Shown here: positions 1-5,847 of the stretch, in pieces
How the letters are laid out: each line of letters starts with the position of its first letter
How positions within the stretch are numbered: the stretch's first letter is position 1
NCBI GenBank assembly: GCA_020059785.1
Contig: JAGVBL010000401.1
Span: forward strand, 1-14,925
Source of the DNA: Ignavibacteriales bacterium
GTDB lineage: Bacteria; Bacteroidota; Ignavibacteria; Ignavibacteriales; Melioribacteraceae
Direction: 5' to 3'
Length of the DNA: 14,925 bases
Notes under the pieces: generated by a model
Told to the model about the DNA's origin: nothing
Databases searched by the model: none
The model's input: only the letters and a program-made list of their open reading frames with translations
Made by a program: the position numbers and the translations under genes

Positions 1-380
1 GCATCATTCTTTTTCATGCCAAATTTAGAATCGAGCGGAATAAATTTAGCAATAATGAACGAAGGAATTGTAGCAATCAAAACCCAGATAAAGAAATATT
101 TGTAACCCATTGCTTCCTGAATGAAACCGCTGAACATTCCGGGTACCATCATACCCAATGCCATAAATCCTGTTGCAATAGCATAGTGAGAGGTCTTGTA
201 TTCTCCATCAGAAATGTAAATCATGTACATCATATAAGCAGTAAATCCGAATCCGTAACCAAATTGTTCGAGTGCAACGCAAGCATTTATCAATATTACC
301 GAGGTTGGTTGAAAGAACGACATATAAACATAAACGGCATTTGGAATATTAATAGCAATTAACATCCACCAGAGCCATTT
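1..380 (-). pseudogene. C-terminal half of the AmpG-like MFS permease, displaced into the -1 frame (partial at left edge)
   Basis: Reading the minus strand one frame back from the slip site at 378-383 gives an uninterrupted hydrophobic sequence to the window edge. It begins KKWLWWMLIAINIPNAVYVY and includes VALEQFGYGFGFTAYMMYMI and a final segment FFIWVLIATIPSFIIAKFIP. This is the expected last four or so membrane segments of an MFS permease; the EQFGYGFGFTAY helix and a late Gly/Pro-rich helix (GMMVPGMFSGFIQEAMGYKY) are typical of AmpG-like transporters. It directly continues the gene at 359-1792, so I treat it as the same gene broken by a one-base frameshift. A gene caller might start a separate ORF at the ATG at 365-363, but that start has no good ribosome binding site and lies within the protein. 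The 3' end is outside the window. Confidence 0.75.
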
Positions 381-1792
381 TTTAAACCTCGTTTGGAAAT
401 TAAAACACCTCCAAGTATTCCGCCAAGTATTAGTGAAATAATTCCAATTGTTCCGTAAATAAATCCAACTTCAGAGGTTGATAATCCCAGCCCGCCAATC
501 TCTCTTCCATCAAGCATAAAAGGAGAAGCCATTTTTACTAACTGTGATTCACCCAAACGATATAATAAAAGAAAGCCGATAATAATAAGGACTTTGGGCT
601 TTTCAAAGAATCTTATAAATGCCCTGAAAAATTCATTTAGCGAATCTGTCCTGTGAGATCTTAAAACCGATTTATCGGTAACAGGTTTGGGCAAAATCAT
701 TTTGTGGTAAGCAAAAAATACAATGAATAGTAATGCAATAATCACAAATGTAAAAATCCAGGCAATAGGAACCTTCTCGGAATTAACAACAAATGTAGCT
801 TCTACTCTTTGCTGTAGTTCTGGATCGATCTGTATTATTACAAATGCCGGCTTGTTCCAATTCTTAGATGTAAATTTTAATGACTGTCCTTCAATAATAT
901 TTATTGAGGTATTACCTTCAGCATTATTCAGCCTAACAAAATATTCATCACCGTCATCGGGTTTCTTGGATAAATGAAGCTTTAAAATTCCTATGTTACC
1001 CACCAGTTCATCGGTAGAAGTTGTATCTGATACTGAAATCAAATCCTGGTTAAAACCATTCATAATATTGAATTTATGTCCGAAGTCTCTATAAAAATTT
1101 GCTGCATCTTTTGTAATCGGTCTTGTTCCGATTTCCAGATTAGAAGGAGATGCAACTATTCTAAGCTTACCTTCAAGAGGTCTAATTTCTGTAGAATCCA
1201 GCCGAATTGTTTGCTGGAAAAACTGATCGGGTCGTGTTGAAACTTTAAATTCTGCCGGTCCAACCGAAAATGTAGTTTCAAGAAAGCCGGCTAAAATTAC
1301 TAATAGTCCTTGTCCCGCAATCATTGCAACTCTATAAAATGTACTTCGAATACCGACAAAAAAAGATTGTTGCCCCTCAGAAAGTGCTAGCATGTAAAAA
1401 CCATCAGCGGCTATATCATGGGTTGCAGAGCTAAAAGCTAATAGCCAGAAAAAGGCAAGAGTAAATTGAAAGAAATCCGGCAGCGGTATTGTAAATGCAA
1501 CTCCAGCCATTCCAGCACCAATAATTAATTGCATTGTTGTAATCCAGAATCTTTTAGTACGAAGAATATCTATTATGGGACTCCATAATGGTTTTATTAC
1601 CCATGGTAAATAGAGCCAGCTGGTATAGAGAGCAATATCTGCATTGGAAATTCCCAGCCGCTTATACATAATTACAGAAACAGTAATAACAATTACATAT
1701 GGTAATCCTTCTGCAAAATAGAGTGTTGGAATCCATTTCCACGGATTTTTTATTTTCTCTCTTTTTTCTAAAAGTGTTTTTTTAACTATCAT
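359..1792 (-). CDS. AmpG-like MFS permease, N-terminal part; frameshifted near its end; large extracytoplasmic insert
   Basis: Predicted inner-membrane permease of the AmpG/PAT branch of the major facilitator superfamily, probably importing muropeptides or amino sugars. Residues 18-172 hold the first six membrane segments, with the AmpG-like stretches YFAEGLPY (25-32) and LPWVIKPLWSPIID (62-75). Residues about 172-342 form a long hydrophilic insert instead of the short loop normally found between the two halves. A membrane segment follows (343-363), then a charged linker (366-400), then further membrane segments (401-412 and 440-464). Codons end NGSGGC-stop, which are out-of-frame; the true continuation is in the -1 frame (1-380). 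The start is 15 bases after the stop of the kinase gene, so the two are co-transcribed; the SD is weak. The substrate is inferred from family and neighbour. Whether the gene is functional depends on whether the frameshift is real. Confidence 0.8.
   Translation of the reverse strand: MIVKKTLLEKREKIKNPWKWIPTLYFAEGLPYVIVITVSVIMYKRLGISNADIALYTSWLYLPWVIKPLWSPIIDILRTKRFWITTMQLIIGAGMAGVAFTIPLPDFFQFTLAFFWLLAFSSATHDIAADGFYMLALSEGQQSFFVGIRSTFYRVAMIAGQGLLVILAGFLETTFSVGPAEFKVSTRPDQFFQQTIRLDSTEIRPLEGKLRIVASPSNLEIGTRPITKDAANFYRDFGHKFNIMNGFNQDLISVSDTTSTDELVGNIGILKLHLSKKPDDGDEYFVRLNNAEGNTSINIIEGQSLKFTSKNWNKPAFVIIQIDPELQQRVEATFVVNSEKVPIAWIFTFVIIALLFIVFFAYHKMILPKPVTDKSVLRSHRTDSLNEFFRAFIRFFEKPKVLIIIGFLLLYRLGESQLVKMASPFMLDGREIGGLGLSTSEVGFIYGTIGIISLILGGILGGVLISKRGLKNGSGGC
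377..386 (-). other. Frameshift point with slippery heptamer in the permease gene
   Basis: On the minus strand the zero-frame codons here are GGT TTA AAA AAT GGC. The stretch T-TTA-AAA fits the X-XXY-YYZ slippery pattern exactly in frame. Stepping back one base after AAA gives AAA TGG CTC TGG TGG and joins the two halves of the permease without loss. Equally, one extra A in the run of six would repair the gene. I see no strong stem-loop or internal SD next to it that would mark a programmed site, so a one-base deletion or sequencing error in a homopolymer is the simpler explanation. Confidence 0.7.
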
Positions 1793-1807
1793 ATTAATCC
1801 AGTCTAT

Positions 1808-2713
1808 TTAGGAAGAAAATTTTTTAGCAATTAGCACCGCACCAATTTCCGGAGGATATTTAGCTTTAATGATTTTTATGCCGGGAAATTTTTTGTTTAT
1901 CTGCTCTTTAAGTTTTTTTGAATAATAATTCGTTTGTGAAATTAAACTGCCTTGAAAACATAAATTAATTTTTTCGGATTTAATTCTGCTTGCTATAGCC
2001 CTTATGTGAAGTATAAGCTCTTCAATCTCTTCGTTAAGAATTTGGATAGATTCCCTGTTGCCTTTTTCGGCAAGAGAAATTACCAGTTTAGCAATTTCGG
2101 CAATGCTGAATTTGGGTGAGTGAATTAATGAAATAAGCTGGTTGATTCCGTTTATCTTATATTGTGAAGAAAATACTTTTGAAAGAGCAGTGGATTTCTT
2201 TCTTCCATCAAAAGATTTTGAAATAGTTGATAGAGCTTTTCTACCGATAGAATAGCCGCTTCCCTCGTCACCGATTAATCTTCCAAATCCGCCGACACGC
2301 AAGAAATTATTCTTCTCATCCTTTGCATACAAAATAGAACCGGTACCTGCTATTAAGATAGCGCCGGGGGCTCCTATGAAGGCGCCTTCAAATGTTATTT
2401 CGATATCAGTAAATATTTTTATCGGTGGTATTTGAATGTGTTTTTTACGTGCAGACTCTTTAATTGATTTCAACAGTAAATCGGAATTGTTTTTTCTACC
2501 AACTCCAGCTGTTCCAATAACACATAAAGAAATTTTTTTATTTCCGCTTACAGTTTTTATTAGGGAGACTATTCTTGAAGCCGCAACGTCGAATCCGGTA
2601 TTCAACGGATTTGATGCTTTACCGTTAGAAGATTTTATAATGTTAAGGTTTTCGTCGGTTAGAATACACCTGGTTTTAGTGCCGCCGCCATCTATACCAA
2701 TATAATATTCCAT
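1808..2713 (-). CDS. BadF/BadG/BcrA/BcrD-family ATPase, probable N-acetylglucosamine or N-acetylmuramate kinase
   Basis: Predicted cytoplasmic amino-sugar kinase of the ASKHA fold, 301 residues, a normal length for this family. Visible motifs are the phosphate-1 loop GIDGGGTKT (6-14), GTAGVGR (67-73), the probable catalytic Asp in FTDIEI (D103), the phosphate-2 motif IAGTGS (121-126), and GGFGRLIGDEGSG (141-153), which is characteristic of GlcNAc kinases in this group. The ATG at 2713 places the first loop at residue 6, as usual. It is the first gene of an operon with the AmpG-like permease 15 bases downstream. In Tannerella a comparable transporter-kinase pair (murT-murK) handles N-acetylmuramic acid, so recycling or scavenging of cell-wall sugars is a reasonable inference. 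Which amino sugar it prefers cannot be told from the sequence. Confidence 0.85.
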   Translation of the reverse strand: MEYYIGIDGGGTKTRCILTDENLNIIKSSNGKASNPLNTGFDVAASRIVSLIKTVSGNKKISLCVIGTAGVGRKNNSDLLLKSIKESARKKHIQIPPIKIFTDIEITFEGAFIGAPGAILIAGTGSILYAKDEKNNFLRVGGFGRLIGDEGSGYSIGRKALSTISKSFDGRKKSTALSKVFSSQYKINGINQLISLIHSPKFSIAEIAKLVISLAEKGNRESIQILNEEIEELILHIRAIASRIKSEKINLCFQGSLISQTNYYSKKLKEQINKKFPGIKIIKAKYPPEIGAVLIAKKFSS

Positions 2714-2811
2714 TCAACCCGATATTTATTAAAACTAAGATATAGAAAATCATTAGAACTAAAAAGATGGTTTTTCTTGAAAATAATTTGATTGATATCC
2801 GATCGAAATGA

Positions 2812-2830
2812 AAATCAATGTAATTGATTT
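2812..2830. repeat. Inverted repeat AAATCAAT-GTA-ATTGATTT, possible operator
   Basis: A perfect palindrome with 8-base arms and a 3-base centre lies in the 257-base region between the divergent kinase gene (starts 2713) and the YbaK-like gene (starts 2971). It is AT-rich, and palindromes of this size occur by chance in such DNA, so an operator role is only a possibility. The same half-site (AAATCAA/TTGATTT) recurs with a 1-base centre at 11159-11175. The rest of this intergenic region holds a TATAAT at 2896-2901 but no convincing -35 partner. Confidence 0.3.
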
Positions 2831-2960
2831 CGTGAAATATAGTTGTTAGATTTTATCCGGCTCTTGTACTCTTTTTAGAAAATCTCCCGTCCTGTTATAA
2901 TTAAGCATTCTTGTTTCTTAAAAAAATAATTTCCAGTTCATTCAACTCACCAATAAAGAA

Positions 2961-2965
2961 GGAGG
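2961..2965 (+). promoter_or_regulatory. Ribosome binding site that sets the YbaK-like start
   Basis: GGAGG sits 5 bases before the ATG at 2971. The reading frame is open further upstream to a TTG at 2911, but that codon has no SD, and the extra 20 residues do not belong to the YbaK fold. The ATG at 2971 is therefore the start. Confidence 0.85.
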
Positions 2966-2970
2966 TTAAA

Positions 2971-3444
2971 ATGCCTTCAAGAAAATTAAAAGAATACTTA
3001 GACCAGAACAATGTAAAGTATGTAACAATTAAACATTCTGTTGCTTATACTTCCCAGGAGATTGCAGCTTCTGCACATATTAAAGGGAAAGATTTGGCTA
3101 AAACGGTTCTTGTTAAAATTAACGGTAGAATGGCAATGTGTGTTTTACCGGCATCTTGCAAAGTAGATTTTGAACAGCTTAAGAAAGCAATCGGCAACCA
3201 AAATATCCGTTTAGCAAATGAAATGGAATTCAAGGACAAATTTCCGGAATGTGAAGTTGGTGCAATGCCGCCATTCGGTAATTTATATAACATAGATGTT
3301 TATGTTGCGGAAAGCTTAAAAGATGACGAACAAATTGCATTTAATGCGGGAACTCATACAGAACTCATTCAGATGGCTTTTAGTGATTTTATGAATCTTG
3401 TTAAACCCGTTATGGTAAAATTTTCGTTTCCTACTAAATTGTGA
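2971..3444 (+). CDS. YbaK/EbsC (ProX-like) family aminoacyl-tRNA deacylase
   Basis: A 157-residue single-domain protein of the YbaK/ProRS-INS superfamily, whose members hydrolyse mischarged tRNAs in trans (for example Cys- or Ala-tRNA-Pro) in the cytoplasm. What shows it: the N-terminal helix LKEYLDQNNVKY, the conserved lysine in GKDLAKTVLV (K44), the loop GAMPPFG (97-103) that matches the family Gly-x-x-x-Pro-Phe-Gly loop, and the segment NAGTHTELIQM (125-135) near the C-terminus. The length is normal for a free-standing deacylase. It is a single-gene unit: divergent from the kinase upstream and followed within a few bases by a hairpin terminator. The exact tRNA substrate cannot be assigned. 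Confidence 0.85.
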   Translation: MPSRKLKEYLDQNNVKYVTIKHSVAYTSQEIAASAHIKGKDLAKTVLVKINGRMAMCVLPASCKVDFEQLKKAIGNQNIRLANEMEFKDKFPECEVGAMPPFGNLYNIDVYVAESLKDDEQIAFNAGTHTELIQMAFSDFMNLVKPVMVKFSFPTKL

Positions 3445-3448
3445 TGAT

Positions 3449-3480
3449 ATTCTATGTTTAGCACATAGAATTAATTTTAT
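3449..3480 (+). terminator. Hairpin terminator after the YbaK-like gene
   Basis: ATTCTATGT (3449-3457) pairs perfectly with ACATAGAAT (3463-3471) across a 5-base loop. It starts 4 bases after the stop codon and is followed by an interrupted T-rich tract (TAATTTTATTT). The stem is AT-rich, so termination may be leaky. Confidence 0.55.
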
Positions 3481-3550
3481 TTAAAAAAACAACCATTGTT
3501 GATACATTTATAATCATTTTGATAACTCAATTATTATGAAAGGAAAAATA

Positions 3551-3973
3551 ATGAAGATAAGTAAAATCTTGAGTTTATTACTGATTGCTTTATTAATTTT
3601 AACGGGCTGCAGTAAAGATGATAACCCTTCATCTTCTGAAGGCGACAATCTTGTTGGTACATGGGTCCTGACAAAAATTATTCTTACATCACTTGGTAAT
3701 ACCGAATTAAATCCTCAACAAGTTGGTTTCAGCGGAACCATAATAATGCGGAGTGATAGAACATTTTCTGCTACATTCACAGATGCTAACGGACCAAGAA
3801 CTGATACGGGTACCTGGAGCGTTTCGAATGGAAAGATTTCCATGAAAAGCTCTTCAGGAGAAACACAGGTTTGGCCTTTTGGAATAACAGGAAATAAATT
3901 AACGATCGAGACAAATCTTGAAATACCTAATTTAGGTAATATCCCGGTTCGGTTAGAATTTACAAAACAATAA
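3551..3973 (+). CDS. Lipocalin-like lipoprotein, function unknown
   Basis: A small exported lipoprotein of 140 residues. The start chosen is the ATG at 3551, preceded by AGGA at 3541-3544 with 6 bases of spacing; an in-frame ATG at 3536 is less well placed. The signal peptide is a short Lys-containing n-region, a hydrophobic stretch (LLLIALLI) and the lipobox LTGC with the lipidated Cys at residue 20. Ser at +2 and a Ser/Asp-rich linker follow. The mature part begins LVGTWVLTKI, the first strand motif of lipocalin-like domains in Bacteroidota lipoproteins. A second similar strand is DTGTWSVSNGKISM, giving a small beta-barrel with a possible hydrophobic ligand. It is flanked by terminators on both sides, so it is its own transcription unit. 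No specific role can be given. Confidence 0.75.
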   Translation: MKISKILSLLLIALLILTGCSKDDNPSSSEGDNLVGTWVLTKIILTSLGNTELNPQQVGFSGTIIMRSDRTFSATFTDANGPRTDTGTWSVSNGKISMKSSSGETQVWPFGITGNKLTIETNLEIPNLGNIPVRLEFTKQ

Positions 3974-3980
3974 TTCTACT

Positions 3981-4031
3981 GGACTGTAAATTAGATCAGC
4001 GTCTTATTTACAGTCCTTCCTTTTTCTCTTT
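3981..4031 (+). terminator. Strong rho-independent terminator after the lipoprotein gene
   Basis: GGACTGTAAAT (3981-3991) and ATTTACAGTCC (4006-4016) form a perfect 11-base stem with a 14-base loop. A T-rich run TTCCTTTTTCTCTTT follows at 4017-4031. It begins 7 bases after the stop codon. Confidence 0.85.
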
Positions 4032-4113
4032 AAAATATTTATAAAAGCTTTTTATAGAAACTGAATTTAAGCTTATCGCTACTATTAAACGTAAAAATAT
4101 TTATGGAGGTGCT

Positions 4114-4530
4114 ATGAAAAACCAAGTAGGTATTTGGCTCGATAGTAAAAGTGCGTTAATTCTTAATATAACCGAAAGCGAAGAAAAATTAATTAAGGTA
4201 AAAAGTGAAATTGAAAGTAAGATTAGATTTTATGGAGAAAATAAAAAATACACTCGAATGGGTAATCTGTTTATTGACTCTGAAAAAACTAAGGAACAGA
4301 GACGTCTTCATCAGATGAAGAATTATATGCAAGTAATTATTGGTCATTTAAAAAGAGCAACAGATATTTACATTACCGGCCCGGCTCAGACAAAATTATT
4401 TCTAAGTCAGGAATTGGAAAAAAAGAAATCTTTTTCAAAAAAGAATATTGTAATAGAAAACTCGGATAGTATGACGGAAAAGCAAATTTGTGCAAAGATC
4501 CGGAAGTATTTTGACTCAACCTTAAAATAA
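4114..4530 (+). CDS. Small protein resembling domain 2 of eRF1/Pelota (bacterial 'translational machinery'-type protein)
   Basis: A 138-residue soluble protein with GGAGG at 4105-4109, 4 bases before its ATG. Two segments suggest the RNase H-like domain 2 of the eRF1/Pelota superfamily, which in bacteria exists as stand-alone baeRF/'translational machinery' proteins. The first is the N-terminal strand VGIWLDSKSALIL (5-17), comparable to the strand carrying the Asp and Ala/Arg positions. The second is the later strand IYITGPAQTKLFLSQEL (86-102), comparable to the 'GPGxxKxxF' region of release factors. The middle is a charged helical stretch (about 55-82). I see no N-terminal GGQ-type or stop-codon-recognition domain, so it would not be a classical release factor. 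A ribosome-associated or rescue-related role is an inference from family only. It stands alone, 99 bases upstream of the aminotransferase gene. Confidence 0.5.
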   Translation: MKNQVGIWLDSKSALILNITESEEKLIKVKSEIESKIRFYGENKKYTRMGNLFIDSEKTKEQRRLHQMKNYMQVIIGHLKRATDIYITGPAQTKLFLSQELEKKKSFSKKNIVIENSDSMTEKQICAKIRKYFDSTLK

Positions 4531-4629
4531 TTGAGAAACGCCAATAGATTCTACTTGCTAATAAATTGTAATGCCAATAAGTTTCAGACACTAATATTCT
4601 ATTTTTGTTTATTCTTATAGGAAACCAAT

Positions 4630-5847
4630 ATGAGTCTAAGTCAAATTGCAAGATCAATTAAAGCATCACCCACCCTGGCATTAAATGAAAAAGCGGCAAT
4701 CTTAAGAGAAAAAGGAGATCCGGTAATTCATCTTGGAGGTGGAGAACCTAAAAGTAGAGCACCGATGGATGCTCTATTAGCAGCAGTAAATTCATTAAAT
4801 ACCGGTGAAATTCGTTACGCTCCGGCTGACGGAATTCCCGAATTGAAAAAAGCGATTATCCGTTATACAGAAGAATTTTACGGAAGAAAAGTTAATCCTG
4901 AAAATGTAATTGCTTCGGGCGGTGCTAAACAGGCAATTATGGTTGCAATGCAATCAATTCTTAATCCTCAAGAAGAAATAATTTTCCCGTCACCTTACTG
5001 GGTTAGTTATCCTGATATGGCAAGATTATGCGGTGCTATTCCTGTTCCTGTTCTTCCTGAAGATGGAACATTTTATCCACGGCTTAAAGATATTGAACAG
5101 AGAGTTGGTAGCTATACACGGGCAATTATTATTAACAGTCCAAACAATCCAACCGGCGCAATGTATTCGGAAGAATTTATTGCCGATATTGTTGATTTCT
5201 GCGAAAAGAAAGATATCTACCTAATAATGGATGATATTTATCATCGATTGATATTCGATGGTAAAAAACCATTTAGCGCATATAACTATACCAAAAAATC
5301 TGTCGAAGAATCGAAATTGATAATTATTAATGGTGTATCCAAACAATATGCAATGACAGGTTTTAGAATTGGATGGGCAGTAGGTAATAAAAAAGTAATT
5401 GAAGCAATGGCTAATATTCAGGGTCATCAAACTTCCGGTCCTTCTGTTCTCTTACAGAAAGCGGCAGTCGGTGCATTAAATGGAATTCAATCCAGTGTTG
5501 AAAGTCTGCGTGTTACTCTGGAAAATAATCGTAATGTTCTTATTGGATTACTCAAATCATTTAACGGTGTTAAAGTAACTGTTCCTGATGGAACGTTCTA
5601 TTGCTTTGCTGATTTCAGTGCTTATGAAAAAGACTCGCAAAAATTATCTTCACATCTAATTGATAAAGTAATGGTTCTTACTGTTCCGGGTAAAGAATTT
5701 GGTCTGGATGGTTATTTAAGAATCAGTTATTGCGGAACAATAAAAGATATTACAGATGGTATTGAAAGGATGAAATGGGCGCTCGACCCGAATTCTCCTA
5801 ACGAACTTTATATTGGCGACCGCAAACTAGTGAGGGATTGGTCATGA
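4630..5847 (+). CDS. PLP-dependent aminotransferase, class I (aspartate aminotransferase-like), coupled to pckA
   Basis: A 405-residue fold-type I aminotransferase of the I-beta (Thermus-like) branch, most likely aspartate/2-oxoglutarate. The PLP lysine is K238 in GVSKQYAMTGFRIGW. Other visible positions are GGAKQ (97-101, cofactor phosphate), SPYWVSYP (121-128, ring stacking), NSPNNPTG (169-176), DDIY (201-204) and a late LRISY Arg for the substrate carboxylate. AGGAA at 4619-4623 supports the start. The stop codon overlaps the pckA start in ATGA (5844-5847), so the two are translationally coupled. That suggests the enzyme supplies or drains oxaloacetate for PEP carboxykinase. A C-terminal tail of about 20 residues (after the last helix, NELYIGDRKLVRDWS) goes beyond the usual end of the family. 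Substrate range, including prephenate, is not decidable from sequence. Confidence 0.85.
   Translation: MSLSQIARSIKASPTLALNEKAAILREKGDPVIHLGGGEPKSRAPMDALLAAVNSLNTGEIRYAPADGIPELKKAIIRYTEEFYGRKVNPENVIASGGAKQAIMVAMQSILNPQEEIIFPSPYWVSYPDMARLCGAIPVPVLPEDGTFYPRLKDIEQRVGSYTRAIIINSPNNPTGAMYSEEFIADIVDFCEKKDIYLIMDDIYHRLIFDGKKPFSAYNYTKKSVEESKLIIINGVSKQYAMTGFRIGWAVGNKKVIEAMANIQGHQTSGPSVLLQKAAVGALNGIQSSVESLRVTLENNRNVLIGLLKSFNGVKVTVPDGTFYCFADFSAYEKDSQKLSSHLIDKVMVLTVPGKEFGLDGYLRISYCGTIKDITDGIERMKWALDPNSPNELYIGDRKLVRDWS

Noticed and set aside
723..977. Open frame on the plus strand opposite the permease gene
   Set aside because: Antisense shadow of the soluble insert of the permease; no SD and no recognisable protein. 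Other opposite-strand or out-of-frame ORFs (for example 2436-2705, 3045-3293, 4373-4657, 13852-14151, 14556-14876) were dropped for the same reason.
2788..2801. FNR-box-like sequence (TTGAT-N4-ATC)
   Set aside because: The second half-site matches only ATC of ATCAA, so it is not a credible FNR site.
2911..2970. Upstream TTG extension of the YbaK-like protein
   Set aside because: No SD before the TTG, and a strong GGAGG stands just before the internal ATG at 2971.
4043..4052. Palindrome AAAAGCTTTT
   Set aside because: Short, AT-rich and without loop or T-run; lies in the leader of the eRF1-like gene and is likely chance.
4600..4607. TATTTTTG, matching the Bacteroidetes -7 element TAnnTTTG upstream of the aminotransferase
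   Set aside because: No TTG at the matching -33 distance, and such a match is expected by chance in AT-rich DNA.
5838..5843. TTG start for PEP carboxykinase two codons upstream
   Set aside because: The ATG at 5844 has better SD spacing and gives the common ATGA overlap.
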